NCBI GenBank assembly: GCA_009777485.1
Contig: WRLT01000001.1
Coordinates: 1-64,000, forward strand
DNA: 64,000 bases
From: Bacillota bacterium
GTDB lineage: Bacteria; Bacillota; Clostridia; Christensenellales; Pumilibacteraceae
Direction of reading: 5' to 3'
The first letter of the stretch is position 1, and every line of letters starts with the position of its first letter. Position numbers and translations under genes: made by a program. The notes beneath the pieces were generated by a model that saw nothing but the letters and a program-made list of their open reading frames with translations, had not been told where the DNA came from and did not search any database. This document shows, in pieces, positions 16,111 to 24,439 of this stretch.

Positions 16111-17315
16111 AAAGCCCTCCTTATATTATGGTAACGCAGCGTGCGCGACACTCCGTTACGCGTAAATCTAATCTCTAATAATCCAAATTCGTTTCGACCT
16201 TCAAGCCTGTACGCACCGATAATTCCAAAAATTTGTGAGATAGTTAATCCGTCGGTTTGCACCCCTCCGATGCTTACTATTTTATCGCCTATCTCTACCC
16301 AATCGCCTTGCGTAAGAGCCGTGTTTTGCGGGCCGCGCACCCAATTAACCGTGTAGCCGCCGTCTAAGGGCGTAATCGAAAAATCTAATCCCCATAGGTC
16401 TAGGGTGTTTTGTCCGTTCAACTTAGACATAAAAGCCTCTATTTTATCTATTTCGCCGCCGCCCGTCATCACCCCCCAAACCATTTTGCGGATAAGGGGC
16501 ATGGCTATAACGGCGGGAACGGCATAGCTGACGCCTGCAACGGGCTGACCTAAATTGACGGCTTGCGCCATTCCAAAGCCGATAAATTGATTGTTTAGGT
16601 TAAAAATCGGACCGCCCGAACTACCGCTGTTGACATCTGCAGTAATTTGTATGACGGGCTTATAGCGTTGTCTAGGCGCGGAAAAAACGGCAACGTCTAC
16701 AAAATCAACGATCGTGCAATCGCGCGATACTATCCCGTTAAACGCGGCGATACCGCCGCCTTGCATATTGCCCAGCAAAACAATGTCCTCCGCCGTGCGG
16801 GCAGGAACACCTTCTGCCTCATTCAGCGGTTCTCTTGTTTTTTGAGGGCGTTTATCCGTAACGCGCAGTACGGCGATATCGTGGTAAATATCGTAGCCCG
16901 CAAGCGTTATTTCGGTTTTTTCGGCATTGTTTTCGTACACGTCCGCCGCATCGGAATAAAACGCAAGCTTTGCAGGTACACCCTCTCCCTCTCCTTCGGT
17001 AAGCCGTGTTATCACATGGTAATTGGTAACGATGTACAAAAAGCCCATGCGCGTATCCACCAAAAAGCCCGTGCCCGCCTCTCCCGCAACGGTAATTTCG
17101 CAAACGGAAGCGGCGCGGCGGTTAAAAATCTCCGTAGCGGTTAAGGGCGGCGTTTCATCGATTTTTGAAGAAAGCGCGCGCAGCATAACCACCAGCGCAA
17201 TATTAAATCCGATAGACGTTAAAAAAAGTATAACAACCAGCGCAAGCGCGGTTATTTTTACAATTTTTTCTTGTTTTTCGGCTTTATCGGCGTTTTTTGG
17301 AGAAACCTCTTGCAT
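16107..17315 (-). CDS. Membrane-anchored HtrA/DegP-like serine protease
   Basis: 402 aa from the ATG at 17315 (MQEVSPKNADKAEKQEK). One N-terminal membrane helix (ITALALVVILFLTSIGFNIAL) anchors it. The trypsin-like triad is visible: His in NYHVITR, Asp in YHDIAVLRV and Ser in NSGSSGGPIFN. A C-terminal PDZ-like domain follows (QGDWVEIGDKIVSIGGV). It likely degrades or senses misfolded exported proteins. The longer frame to 17336 reads through the -10 box and is rejected. It is followed by the coupled transglutaminase lipoprotein, suggesting a joint envelope role. Confidence 0.92.
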   Translation of the reverse strand: MQEVSPKNADKAEKQEKIVKITALALVVILFLTSIGFNIALVVMLRALSSKIDETPPLTATEIFNRRAASVCEITVAGEAGTGFLVDTRMGFLYIVTNYHVITRLTEGEGEGVPAKLAFYSDAADVYENNAEKTEITLAGYDIYHDIAVLRVTDKRPQKTREPLNEAEGVPARTAEDIVLLGNMQGGGIAAFNGIVSRDCTIVDFVDVAVFSAPRQRYKPVIQITADVNSGSSGGPIFNLNNQFIGFGMAQAVNLGQPVAGVSYAVPAVIAMPLIRKMVWGVMTGGGEIDKIEAFMSKLNGQNTLDLWGLDFSITPLDGGYTVNWVRGPQNTALTQGDWVEIGDKIVSIGGVQTDGLTISQIFGIIGAYRLEGRNEFGLLEIRFTRNGVSRTLRYHNIRRAF

Positions 17316-17324
17316 GTTACAAAT

Positions 17325-17353
17325 AGTATAGCACACTTTTTAGAAAATGTAAA
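17325..17353 (-). promoter_or_regulatory. HtrA gene promoter (predicts leaderless mRNA)
   Basis: Minus strand TTTACA (17353-17348), 17 bp, TATACT (17330-17325), then 9 nt to the ATG at 17315. Confidence 0.7.
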
Positions 17354-17417
17354 TATATTATTAGTAACCGATAAAAAAATCGGAAAAATTTTTAAAACAA
17401 AAGAGGTGAAAACAATT

Positions 17418-17771
17418 ATGGAAAAGAAAAAAACGGTAAAGCTTGCCGGCGCGAAATTTGCGATTTACAACGAATGCGGCAAAGAAGTGGGCTGCGGCGT
17501 AACGAACCACGAGGGCGAAATTTTATTTGATGTGCTGCCTTTCGGCACGTATCTGTTAAAAGAACTGCACGCGCCCTGCGGCTACGAAAAAAGCCACGAA
17601 ACCTTTGAGGTTGTATTAACCTGCAACCACGACCACCGCACCGTAGAAGTAATTAACGAGAAAAAGAAAGGACGCATCTTAGTTAAAGCCTACGGACGCG
17701 ACGACGTATGTGAACGCGAATCCCATGAGTTCCACGGCGGACCTCACGGCCACAGCAAATGCAGTGAATAA
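17418..17771 (+). CDS. CnaB/SpaA-like single-domain protein with His/Cys-rich tail
   Basis: 117 aa from the ATG at 17418, which follows GAGGTG. Residues 7-80 form one prealbumin-like CnaB (SpaA) domain: AGAKFAIYNECGKEVGCGVT, then GEILFDVLPFGTYLLKEL and GYEKSHETFEVVL. Such domains are normally modules of secreted pilins and adhesins. Here the domain stands alone with no signal peptide and no sorting motif. The tail (CERESHEFHGGPHGHSKCSE) is rich in His and Cys, and CNHDH occurs earlier, suggesting metal binding. A longer frame from 17271 lies in the upstream gap and is not supported. Confidence 0.8.
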   Translation: MEKKKTVKLAGAKFAIYNECGKEVGCGVTNHEGEILFDVLPFGTYLLKELHAPCGYEKSHETFEVVLTCNHDHRTVEVINEKKKGRILVKAYGRDDVCERESHEFHGGPHGHSKCSE

Positions 17772-17791
17772 GCTGTAAAAAAACCTAAATT

Positions 17792-17823
17792 AAAAAGCGC
17801 GTAGGGAAACTTGCGCGCTTTTT
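17792..17823 (+). terminator. Terminator after the CnaB gene
   Basis: AAAAAGCGCG and CGCGCTTTTT around a 12-nt loop. Confidence 0.85.
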
Positions 17824-17878
17824 ACATTATTTTGATGTAAGTGCGCGAAAGCCTTGCAGTACCCGCACTTTCCGCGTG

Positions 17879-17912
17879 TGTCGAAAAAAACGGGTATACG
17901 GCTTTTTCGACA
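17879..17912 (-). terminator. Possible hairpin terminator after ung
   Basis: TGTCGAAAAA pairs with TTTTTCGACA. It lies 40 bp past the ung stop codon, but no clear T run follows the stem. Confidence 0.35.
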
Positions 17913-17952
17913 AATATCCTTATGTAAAACAAACTGTCCTAAAATTGAGAAA

Positions 17953-18639
17953 CTAAACGCGCGTCCAGTCTATGGGGGTTTTACCCGCACTCTCTAAAAA
18001 ACGGTTGGCTTTTATAAAATGATTGCAGCCGAAAAAACCGCCGTGCGCCGAAAGCGGGCTAGGGTGCGGGGCGGTAAGCACTACATGGTGCGGTGCGATT
18101 AAATCCTTTTTCTTTTGCGCGGACGCGCCCCACAGCATAAACACCAACGGTTCTTGCCGTGCGCCGCACGCTTTGATTACCGCATCGGTAAAGGTATGCC
18201 AGCCGTATAGTACGTGCGATTGCGGGCAGCCCATGCGCACGGTAAGCGACGCGTTAAGCAAGAGTACGCCTTGCTCCGCCCAGCCCAAAAGGCTACCTGT
18301 TGCGGGCATTTTACAAGAAAATTCGGATTCTATTTCTTTATAGATGTTTTTAAGCGAGGGCGGCAGCGGTACGCCGTCGTTTACTGCAAACGCAATGCCG
18401 TTAGCTTGGCGCGGCCCGTGATAGGGGTCTTGTCCTAAAATTACTACGCGGGCATCGTTATAATCGGTAGTTTCTAACGCTTTAAAAATCAATTTAGCAG
18501 GCGGAAAAACCGTGCAGGCGGCGTATTCGTTTAATACGGCGCGTTCTAACACAGCAAAGTAATCTTTACTAAACTCTTGGGCTAAAACCTTGTCCCAGCC
18601 GTTCCCGAACAACCTATGCACCGAATTACTACTAAACAT
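17953..18639 (-). CDS. ung: Uracil-DNA glycosylase
   Basis: 228 aa, the family's usual length. It removes uracil from DNA in base-excision repair. Family-1 motifs are intact: GQDPYHGPRQANGIAFAV with the catalytic Asp and the Tyr that excludes thymine, and HPSPLSAHGGFFGCNHF with the His and the minor-groove loop. The ATG at 18639 has no ribosome site; a TATTAT box lies 16 nt upstream, so the leader may be very short. Confidence 0.96.
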   Translation of the reverse strand: MFSSNSVHRLFGNGWDKVLAQEFSKDYFAVLERAVLNEYAACTVFPPAKLIFKALETTDYNDARVVILGQDPYHGPRQANGIAFAVNDGVPLPPSLKNIYKEIESEFSCKMPATGSLLGWAEQGVLLLNASLTVRMGCPQSHVLYGWHTFTDAVIKACGARQEPLVFMLWGASAQKKKDLIAPHHVVLTAPHPSPLSAHGGFFGCNHFIKANRFLESAGKTPIDWTRV

Positions 18640-18744
18640 ATGCAGATTTCAGCATATAATACTTTTACAAAAAAATCAAGCGTTTCGGTATAAATGCCCG
18701 TTTTTTTACCCATGCTATTTTTACGCAAAAGAAAAACCAAAGAT

Positions 18745-18781
18745 AAAACGGCTATTTCGCAAAAGAATATAGCCGTGTTTT
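18745..18781 (-). terminator. Terminator after the 18812 gene
   Basis: AAAACACGGCTAT and ATAGCCGTTTT (minus strand) around a loop of about 13 nt. Confidence 0.65.
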
Positions 18782-18811
18782 AATGCCCATATGCGCAACT
18801 GTACATATATT

Positions 18812-19000
18812 TTAAAAGCTTGTGCTGCGTTCCTCGCGGCGGAAACGGCGTTCTTCTTCCTCGTGCCCGTGGTTAAATGAACCTAATAGCAGCGCAATAA
18901 TGATAATTTCGTTTAAGCGCGAAAAGGTATCGTCGCGTTCCCTTTCGTTCGCGATAAGCAGTACGATAAGCAATAATCTGAAAATGTCGTCTTGAATCAT
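18812..19000 (-). CDS. Small hydrophobic protein (62 aa), unknown
   Basis: It starts at an ATG after AAGGAA and is followed by a terminator, both signs of a real gene. The sequence has two short hydrophobic stretches (LLLIVLLIA and IIIIALLLG) separated by charged residues, and a Glu/Arg-rich tail with FNHGHEEEERRF. It is probably a small membrane-associated protein. No family is recognised. Confidence 0.6.
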   Translation of the reverse strand: MIQDDIFRLLLIVLLIANERERDDTFSRLNEIIIIALLLGSFNHGHEEEERRFRREERSTSF

Positions 19001-19099
19001 ATTGAATTTTCCTTATTCGACAAAGGTAGTGTTTATTTTCTATAACGCGCTATTTTTCGCTATTGACCCGCTATGTGTGCGCATATTACAATATATATA

Positions 19100-19111
19100 T
19101 ATACATGTATA
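19100..19111. promoter_or_regulatory. Possible ArsR operator
   Basis: The palindrome TATACATGTATA lies between a TTGACC/TACAAT promoter (about 19063-19092) and the regulator's ribosome site, a usual place for autorepression. Confidence 0.45.
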
Positions 19112-19130
19112 TTATGTGAGGTGAATAAAA

Positions 19131-19478
19131 ATGCAAATTTCCGAAAAGCCGCGAACGCTTTTAATAGACAACATTACCGAAAATTTGGTGCGCGAAATGA
19201 TGCCCAAAGAGGACGCGCTGAATTCGATGGCGGATTTTTTTTCTACGCTTTCAGACCAAACGCGCATTAAAATCGTTTCTGCGCTGGCTATCTCCCCTAT
19301 GTGCGTAAACGATTTATCTACGGTTCTCGGCATGAACCAAACCACCATAAGCCATCAATTAAAAAACCTACGCACCGTTGGCGTAGTAAAGTGCCGCCGT
19401 CAAGGCAAGGTAGCCTTTTATTCGCTGTGCGACGGCCACATATTAGATATCATGTTAAGCGCAGCAAACTTTATATAA
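19131..19478 (+). CDS. ArsR-family transcriptional repressor
   Basis: 115 aa. The winged helix reads FSTLSDQTRIKIVSALAISP, then VNDLSTVLGMNQTTISHQLKNLRTVGVV as the recognition helix and wing. The common ArsR metal motif ELCVCDL is replaced by MCVNDL, with one Cys, so the ligand may not be arsenic or zinc. GAGGTG precedes the ATG. No transporter or enzyme gene is next to it: the downstream neighbour, argS, is convergent. Its target may be its own promoter. Confidence 0.88.
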   Translation: MQISEKPRTLLIDNITENLVREMMPKEDALNSMADFFSTLSDQTRIKIVSALAISPMCVNDLSTVLGMNQTTISHQLKNLRTVGVVKCRRQGKVAFYSLCDGHILDIMLSAANFI

Positions 19479-19485
19479 AACGGGG

Positions 19486-21159
19486 TTACATTTTGTTAGG
19501 GGCTTTTATTAACAATAAATCCAGTCCGTTTTTTAATACGTTGCGCACTAAGCGGGTAAGCTTTAAGCGGTTTGCGTCGCCTGCTATTTTGTGCGCGATA
19601 TAAAAGCGGTTAAAGCTTTGCGCTACGTCTACTACATAACGCGCTAAAATACTCGGTTCGTATTTTTGCGCCGCCGCACAAACCACCTCATCGTAGCGCG
19701 CTATAAGCTTAACCAACTCAAAGCCTTCTTCCCCTGTTAAATCGTCTTGCGCGGTCGCCGATTTAACCGCCGCGCTTTTTTCTAGCACCGAACAGCACCG
19801 CGCGTGTGTGTACTGAATATACGGCGCGGTTTCGCCGTCGAAATTTAACGCCTTGTCAAACGAAAATACTACGTCCTTGATACGCGCCGATTGCAGTGCG
19901 AAAAAGATTACCGCGCCCGTTCCGACCGCTTCGGCGGTTTGTTCTTTGTTGATTAAATCGGGGTTTTTTTGGCGGATAATCTCGCGCGTTTTTTCTACGG
20001 CGGTTTCTAACACATCGTTTAAATACACTACGTTGCCCTTGCGCGTAGATAACGCGCCGCCGCCCTCTAAGCTTACCATGCCAAACGGAACATGCACGCA
20101 ATCTTCTGCCCAGCCGTACCCCATAAGCTGCAACACCTTAAAAACCTGTTGAAAGTGCAGATTTTGCTGATACGCGACTACATACAAATTTTTATGAAAA
20201 TCATACGTTTTTTTACGGTAAACCGCCGCCGCTAAATCGCGCGATGCGTACAGCGATGCGCCGTCGGACTTTTTGATAAGGCACGGCGGCATCCCAAACC
20301 CCTCTAAATCTACTACCTGCGCGCCGTCGGATTGGGTAAGCAGGTTTTTTTCGGTAAGCGTTTGCACAATGCCGTCTAGCTTGTCGCTGTAAAAGCTTTC
20401 GCCCGCATAGCTGTCAAATTGTACGCCCAGTCGTTTATAAACCCTTTCTACCTCGCGCATGGTAACGTCTTTAAAAAAGCTGAACAGCGCAAGGCTTTGC
20501 GCGTCCCCTTCCTCTATTTTTTTAAAGTGTCCGCGCGCTTCGTCCTCTAACGATGTATCCTTTTCGGCTTCGGCATGAAATTTAACGTATAATTCGTTTA
20601 ATGCGGTTATGCCGCGCTTTTCTACGTCGGCCTTGCTTCCCCACCTAATAAATGCCGCAATCAGCTTGCCGAACTGCGTACCCCAGTCGCCTAAATGATT
20701 AACACCTACCGCCTTATACCCCAGCTGCGTAAAAATACGGTACAGCGAACCGCCTATCGCGGTAGTTAGTAAATGCCCGATATGAAACGGCTTTGCGATA
20801 TTAACAGATGAGTAATCGATTACTACGGTTTTTCCGTTAGGCTTTTCGGGCGCGAAGTTCTCGCCCTTTTTCTCAGCGGCTGCCAAAGTGTTTTTAATAA
20901 AGTTTTTACGGTTAAGCTTGAAATTGACATACCCCGCTACCGCCTCCGCAGACGAAAACGCATCGCTTTTTGTAAACGCCGCCGCCGTTTCTTGCGCGAT
21001 GATTTGCGGCGATTTTTTTAAAACTTTGGAAAATTTAAAGCAAGGCAGGCAATAATCCCCCATTGCCGCGTCATTCGGCACGGTAAGATTGTTGTACACA
21101 TCTTCATATGGTACTGTATCCAGTTTTATCTGCTTTGCAATGATTTTTTTATAGTCCAT
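19486..21159 (-). CDS. argS: Arginyl-tRNA synthetase
   Basis: 557 aa from the second ATG (21159), which has better spacing to AAGGAA than the ATG at 21165. It charges tRNA-Arg. Class I features: SSVNIAKPFHIGHLLTTAIGG with the HIGH-type motif, and LSTRKGN in place of KMSKS, as is common in ArgRS. An N-terminal arginyl-specific domain and a C-terminal anticodon-binding DALR domain (SFNRFYIAHKI) frame the catalytic core. It lies just downstream of ychF and hairpin element B, on the same strand. Confidence 0.96.
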   Translation of the reverse strand: MDYKKIIAKQIKLDTVPYEDVYNNLTVPNDAAMGDYCLPCFKFSKVLKKSPQIIAQETAAAFTKSDAFSSAEAVAGYVNFKLNRKNFIKNTLAAAEKKGENFAPEKPNGKTVVIDYSSVNIAKPFHIGHLLTTAIGGSLYRIFTQLGYKAVGVNHLGDWGTQFGKLIAAFIRWGSKADVEKRGITALNELYVKFHAEAEKDTSLEDEARGHFKKIEEGDAQSLALFSFFKDVTMREVERVYKRLGVQFDSYAGESFYSDKLDGIVQTLTEKNLLTQSDGAQVVDLEGFGMPPCLIKKSDGASLYASRDLAAAVYRKKTYDFHKNLYVVAYQQNLHFQQVFKVLQLMGYGWAEDCVHVPFGMVSLEGGGALSTRKGNVVYLNDVLETAVEKTREIIRQKNPDLINKEQTAEAVGTGAVIFFALQSARIKDVVFSFDKALNFDGETAPYIQYTHARCCSVLEKSAAVKSATAQDDLTGEEGFELVKLIARYDEVVCAAAQKYEPSILARYVVDVAQSFNRFYIAHKIAGDANRLKLTRLVRNVLKNGLDLLLIKAPNKM

Positions 21160-21178
21160 GTGCATATGTTCCTTTATT

Positions 21179-21216
21179 TAATGGAGAATGGAGAATGGAA
21201 AATGGAGAATTTCGGT
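21179..21216. repeat. GGAGAATGGA satellite with AATTTCGG tail
   Basis: Tandem units of ATGGAGAATGG run into AATTTCGG. The same junction recurs near 27196-27240. Confidence 0.7.
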
Positions 21217-21227
21217 TTCTGTTTGTT

Positions 21228-21353
21228 GTGAAAGGCAAAACTTGTGCGTAGACGGACAACAGTTGGCTTTGCGGTGAGGGCGCGTACCTAGTAGTACGTA
21301 ACCGAACCGCAAAGACAAGCGTAGTTCGTATCCGCGCAAGTTTTGCCTTTCAC
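21228..21353. repeat. Variable-stem hairpin element, copy B
   Basis: The outer arms (21228-21248 and 21333-21353) pair over 21 bp with one G-T. Inside lie TAGACGGACAACAG (21249-21262) and AAGCGTAGTTCGTATC (21317-21332). An inner stem CTTTGCGGT/ACCGCAAAG (21267-21275 with 21306-21314) and an apical CGTAC-CTAGTA-GTACG hairpin (21283-21298) complete it. The right outer arm includes the ychF stop codon (21350-21352). Confidence 0.85.
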
Positions 21354-22444
21354 ACGTTAAAGCGGAAAAGAATTACATCCCCGTCTTGCACCGTATACTC
21401 CTTGCCCTCGCTGCGCATCTTGCCTTTTTCTTTTGCTGCGGCAAGGCTGCCTAACGCTACTAAATCGGCATACGGTACAACTTCGGCGCGGATAAAGCCT
21501 TTTTCGAAATCGGTGTGGATTTTACCTGCTGCCTGCGGTGCTTTGGTGCCGCGCTTTATCGTCCATGCACGCACCTCCTTTTCGCCCGCTGTAAGATAGC
21601 TGATAAGTCCCAGCAAACGGTAGCCCGATGCGATAATGCGGTCTAGGCCGCTGCCGTCCAGCCCTAACTCCTCGCCGAATGCCTTGCGTTCGTCCTGCGG
21701 CAAGGCTGCAAGCTCGGATTCTATTTTAGCCGATATGGTAATGGTTTCGGCGTTTTCTTGCGCGGCAAGCTTTTTTACGGCTTGTACAAACGCATTAGCG
21801 TCCTCTTTGCCTATTTCGTCCTCGCCCACGTTGGCGCAATAAATTACGGGCTTATCCGTAAGCAGAAAAAATTCTTTAATCTGTTCGCGCTCTTCCTTAG
21901 TTACGTTCATTGCGCGCACGGGCAAGCCTTTTTCTAAATGCGCCGTTACACGCGCTAAGATTTCCGCCTCCGCAACAAATTTTTTATCGTGCGATTTTGC
22001 GTTTTTTTGCGCTTTGTCCAGCCGTTTTTTAGCGGTGTCTATGTCGCTGAGAATAAGTTCTAAATTGATAATTTCGATATCAAAGGCGGGGTTCGGCGCG
22101 CCGTTGACATGGAGTACTTCCGAATCGGCAAAGCAGCGCACCACATGCACAATCGCGTCTACCTCGCGTATGTGCGAAAGAAATTTATTGCCTAAGCCCT
22201 CGCCCGCGCTTGCGCCCTTAACTAAGCCCGCAATGTCCACAAATTCCAGCACCGCAGGCGTTACCTTTTTAGCGTTGTGCATTTTTTCTAAAACGGCAAG
22301 CCTATAATCAGGAACAGCCACCACGCCTACGTTAGGCTCAATCGTGCAAAACGGATAGTTTGCGCACTCGGCTCCCGCCGCCGTAATCGCGTTGAATAAT
22401 GTACTTTTTCCTACGTTGGGCAGCCCTACTACGCCTAGTTTCAT
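21350..22444 (-). CDS. ychF: YchF/Obg-like ATPase
   Basis: 364 aa from the ATG at 22444 (MKLGVVGLPNVGKSTLFNAI), with AAGAGG 8 nt upstream. The extra 28 codons to 22528 lack a ribosome site. P-loop GLPNVGKST, switch region NYPFCTIEPNVG, and VDIAGLVKGAS are typical. The adenine-specific G4-like segment is YCANVGEDE. A helical insert (180-250) and a C-terminal TGS domain (RAWTIKRGTKAPQAAGKIHT) follow. YchF hydrolyses ATP, binds ribosomes and responds to oxidative stress. The stop codon is inside the arm of hairpin element B. Confidence 0.95.
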   Translation of the reverse strand: MKLGVVGLPNVGKSTLFNAITAAGAECANYPFCTIEPNVGVVAVPDYRLAVLEKMHNAKKVTPAVLEFVDIAGLVKGASAGEGLGNKFLSHIREVDAIVHVVRCFADSEVLHVNGAPNPAFDIEIINLELILSDIDTAKKRLDKAQKNAKSHDKKFVAEAEILARVTAHLEKGLPVRAMNVTKEEREQIKEFFLLTDKPVIYCANVGEDEIGKEDANAFVQAVKKLAAQENAETITISAKIESELAALPQDERKAFGEELGLDGSGLDRIIASGYRLLGLISYLTAGEKEVRAWTIKRGTKAPQAAGKIHTDFEKGFIRAEVVPYADLVALGSLAAAKEKGKMRSEGKEYTVQDGDVILFRFNV

Positions 22445-22562
22445 GTGTAAACCTCTTAGCTTGTTAATTGGATTTATTACGCTATTATACGCTATCCTGC
22501 AAAAAAACGCAAACGTTTTTATTTCCATGAATTTCCGCTAAAAAACCTTTGCTAAAAAACGC

Positions 22563-22591
22563 TTGACACTTCGCCGCGTATTATGTAGAAT
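22563..22591 (+). promoter_or_regulatory. Promoter of the 22626 lipoprotein
   Basis: TTGACA (22563-22568), 17 bp, TAGAAT (22586-22591); AAAGGAGA lies before the ATG. Confidence 0.75.
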
Positions 22592-22625
22592 TATACCTAA
22601 TAATAATCTTAAAGGAGATATAAAA

Positions 22626-23168
22626 ATGAAAAAGAAATTGCTAGCGATTTCCATGCTGGTAATCGCATTCGTCCTGCTGTTCGCAGGCTGCGGAAGCGGT
22701 GTACCCGGCTTTTTAAAAAACCCGCCCGCTACCGTCGAAGAAATGGTAGATGCCTTCGAAACCGAAGGTTGGGAAGTGTTGGGCGATGAGGACATAATGG
22801 GTATGGGTCTGGTCCACATGGTTATGGCCATGAAAACGACGCCCGACTTTTTATTAGACATGGAGGAAGAGTTTGAAGAGGAAGAGATAACGCTTGCGCC
22901 TACGGACAAAGTTACTTTAGAAATGGCGATGGTTATGTATTTTGCGTTCGAAGAATTTGCAAGGGAATCCTATAACGACTCCCGAAGCGAAATAAACGTA
23001 GAAATGAGAGAACTCCGCAGAGAATTGCCCAAAGGCATTTCGCTAAAATATGATTACAGACGCAGCGGCAGAGTTATTTCGCTGTATGCAAACATTAGCG
23101 GCAATTGGAGTGCTTTTAACTCCGATGATTGGGATTTTGAAGATGTGATTGATGATATATTCATTTAA
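22626..23168 (+). CDS. Small acidic lipoprotein, unknown function
   Basis: 180 aa from the ATG at 22626, chosen for its AAAGGAGA site; the frame upstream overlaps the promoter. The signal peptide ends LLFAGC, a lipobox. The mature part is acidic (EEEFEEEEITLAPTDKVTL) and ends in a short beta-rich stretch (ISLYANISGNWSAF). No domain is recognised. It is probably a monocistronic surface lipoprotein: promoter before, strong terminator after. Confidence 0.8.
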   Translation: MKKKLLAISMLVIAFVLLFAGCGSGVPGFLKNPPATVEEMVDAFETEGWEVLGDEDIMGMGLVHMVMAMKTTPDFLLDMEEEFEEEEITLAPTDKVTLEMAMVMYFAFEEFARESYNDSRSEINVEMRELRRELPKGISLKYDYRRSGRVISLYANISGNWSAFNSDDWDFEDVIDDIFI

Positions 23169-23204
23169 CCCATAGTAAACCGTACAAGTAAAATAATCTT
23201 ACTT

Positions 23205-23241
23205 AAAAGAACTGTATCAAAAAACTGATACAGTTCTTTTT
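23205..23241 (+). terminator. Terminator after the 22626 lipoprotein
   Basis: AAAAGAACTGTATCA, a 6-nt loop, TGATACAGTTCTTTTT. Confidence 0.9.
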
Positions 23242-23276
23242 GTATATAGTGCCTGTGTTAAGCACACACTATCGGC

Positions 23277-24107
23277 ATGAAACTTTATAAGCGCATCGTA
23301 TTGGCGATGCTTTGTGTATGTATAGTAGCCACGCTTGCTGCTTTTAGCGTAAACCGTCAAAGCAGCGCGTTAAAAGAAGTTCACAGCGCGAATGAGGGTG
23401 CAAAGGGTGTTCCCTTGCCGATTTTAATGTACCATACGGTTTGCCCCGGCTATAACCAACGCTACATTATTTCGCCCGCCGCGCTAGAAAAGGATTTGCA
23501 GTATATAAAAGAATCGGGCTATACCGCCATAACGGTTGCAGACCTTATCGCGTATAAAGAAAACGATGTTCCCTTGCCCGAAAAGCCGATTATGCTAACG
23601 TTTGACGACGGAAACCGCACCAACTTTATCTACGTTTTTCCGCTGCTGCAAAAATATAATTTAAAAGCGGTGTTCAGCGTAGTAGGCGCGTATGTGGAAT
23701 CGCCCGAAAAAAATTCCTCCGTTACGTATGAACAAATTATCCAAATGCGTGAAAGCGGCTTAGTGGAAATTCAAAACCATAGCTACGACTGCCACAAAAT
23801 AGGTAAACGCAACGGCATGAAACCGCGCGGCAGCGAAAGCTTTGAAGACTACGAAAAATTTATCTCTACGGATTTACAGCGGTTTGAGGATAATATGGAA
23901 AAAAACGCGGGCTTTCGCTGCTTTGCCGTTACTTATCCGTTTGGCGCATTTACCAAAGACACGGTTACGGTGCTGCAAAATTTAGGCTATAAGGCGTCGC
24001 TTATCTGCACCGAAGGCGTAAACTATATCAATAAAAACACCAACCTCTACTATTTAAAGCGTTACAACCGCGACCACAAACGCGACGCAGAAACTTTATT
24101 ACGTTAA
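23277..24107 (+). CDS. Polysaccharide deacetylase (NodB domain)
   Basis: 276 aa. A signal peptide or anchor covers residues 1-25. The NodB homology domain has TFDDGNRTNF (catalytic Asp and first metal Asp) and EIQNHSYDCHK, which supplies the two metal histidines in the form HxxxxH, as in peptidoglycan and poly-GlcNAc deacetylases. The preceding ILMYHTVCPGYNQRY block is typical of the extracellular type. It likely removes acetyl groups from wall or matrix glycans. No ribosome site is visible before the ATG; a GTGT/ACAC mini-hairpin lies there instead. Confidence 0.93.
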   Translation: MKLYKRIVLAMLCVCIVATLAAFSVNRQSSALKEVHSANEGAKGVPLPILMYHTVCPGYNQRYIISPAALEKDLQYIKESGYTAITVADLIAYKENDVPLPEKPIMLTFDDGNRTNFIYVFPLLQKYNLKAVFSVVGAYVESPEKNSSVTYEQIIQMRESGLVEIQNHSYDCHKIGKRNGMKPRGSESFEDYEKFISTDLQRFEDNMEKNAGFRCFAVTYPFGAFTKDTVTVLQNLGYKASLICTEGVNYINKNTNLYYLKRYNRDHKRDAETLLR

Positions 24108-24113
24108 AACTTT

Positions 24114-24332
24114 TTAATAGGGGTGTAAGATGTCGCGCAAGTCTACCCCTAAGGCGTTGCGAATTTTAATAAGCTTTTTTAGAGTCATATGTCGTTGGCA
24201 TGCCCCGTTTAAGAATTTTTGCACCGTTGGCAGTGTTACGCCCATAAGTTGCGCCAGTGCTTTATGGTCTATGCCTTTTTGCGCCATAATTTGCTTTACT
24301 TTTTCTACGTCAATATGATGAATTTTTTCCAT
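24114..24332 (-). CDS. XRE-family helix-turn-helix regulator (72 aa)
   Basis: A single Cro/C1-type domain: VKQIMAQKGIDHKALAQLMG as helices 1-2 and VTLPTVQKFLNGACQRHMTL as the recognition helix, ending in LGVDLRDILHPY. AGAGGT precedes the ATG. There is no second domain, so it is a minimal DNA-binding protein. It converges with the deacetylase gene, ending 6 bp from it, and stands next to the repeat-rich gap on its other side. Confidence 0.85.
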   Translation of the reverse strand: MEKIHHIDVEKVKQIMAQKGIDHKALAQLMGVTLPTVQKFLNGACQRHMTLKKLIKIRNALGVDLRDILHPY

Positions 24333-24439
24333 TTTACGTACCTCTTTGAAAATATTGTAATTCTGCCTGTCGCATAATCACATTTACATATTAGCACGTT
24401 ACGGCATTGAATAGTTTAATTATGCCAAACGGTGCGGAA

